Shown in pieces: positions 6,105 to 6,206 of a stretch of DNA of 6,206 nucleotides; within the stretch, counting starts at the first letter, position 1, and each line of letters opens with the position of its first letter. The notes below the pieces were generated by a model that was not told the DNA's origin, searched no databases, and saw nothing but the letters and a program-made list of their open reading frames with translations. A program made the position numbers and the translations under genes. This DNA is from DATCVA01 sp036567205 (GTDB lineage Bacteria; Pseudomonadota; Gammaproteobacteria; Burkholderiales; Burkholderiaceae_B): assembly GCA_036567205.1 (NCBI GenBank), contig DATCVA010000013.1, positions 1 through 6,206 on the forward strand, in the 5' to 3' direction.

Positions 6105-6206
6105 ATGGCTTTGTCGCTGCTTGAATTATCTTTATTGCAGTCGTGGCGGGGGTGGTTCAGGCTGGAGGGCGAATTCGTGGGCGCCGGAGAATGGGCTGAA
6201 ATTGCG
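6105..6206 (+). CDS. Possible start of an unrecognised gene, cut by the window edge
   Basis: An open frame runs from ATG 6105 to the end of the window (34 codons), beginning MALSLLELSLLQSW and ending GEWAEIA. An in-frame stop at 6072-6074 lies upstream, and this ATG is the first in the frame. Support is weak: the only Shine-Dalgarno-like sequence (aagg at 6089-6092) is 12 bases upstream, and no domain can be recognised in so short a piece. A reverse-strand frame is also open here, from the right edge to a stop at 6059-6061. It could instead be the C-terminal end of a convergent gene. Confidence 0.3.
   Translation, partial: MALSLLELSLLQSWRGWFRLEGEFVGAGEWAEIA

Overview
The window looks like a chromosomal segment of a betaproteobacterium, probably Burkholderiales and perhaps close to Alcaligenaceae. 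This is inferred from the style of the DnaX, YbaB and RecR proteins, the moderate-to-high GC judged by eye, and the dnaX-ybaB-recR gene order; no database search was possible. All confidently called genes are on the + strand.

Positions 1-2973 hold a DNA replication and repair cluster. It begins inside dnaX (DNA polymerase III tau/gamma subunit, 5' end outside the window), continues with ybaB (nucleoid-associated EbfC family), and ends with recR (RecFOR recombination mediator), which starts inside the ybaB stop codon (TAATG). The dnaX reading frame contains an in-phase A AAA AAA heptamer whose -1 frame stops one codon later. This is the architecture used to make a short gamma subunit in E. coli, but here it sits just before the C-terminal polymerase-binding domain.

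Positions 2974-3125 are an AT-rich spacer that probably carries the promoter of the next operon. Positions 3126-5767 encode a compact, overlapping three-gene ABC importer of the nitrate/sulfonate/taurine/NMT1-like class: a Tat-exported periplasmic binding protein, an ATPase and a permease. The substrate cannot be read from sequence. A strong intrinsic terminator at 5789-5817 closes this operon.

Positions 5818-6104 have no convincing gene. They contain several small inverted repeats, including two mutually exclusive hairpins. At the right edge (6105-6206) a short open frame may be the start of another gene, but the support is weak. Overall this is a conserved housekeeping cluster next to an ordinary uptake operon. 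The least routine observations are the dnaX frameshift site, the repeated acidic-phenylalanine motifs in the DnaX linker, and the unexplained non-coding stretch near the right end.
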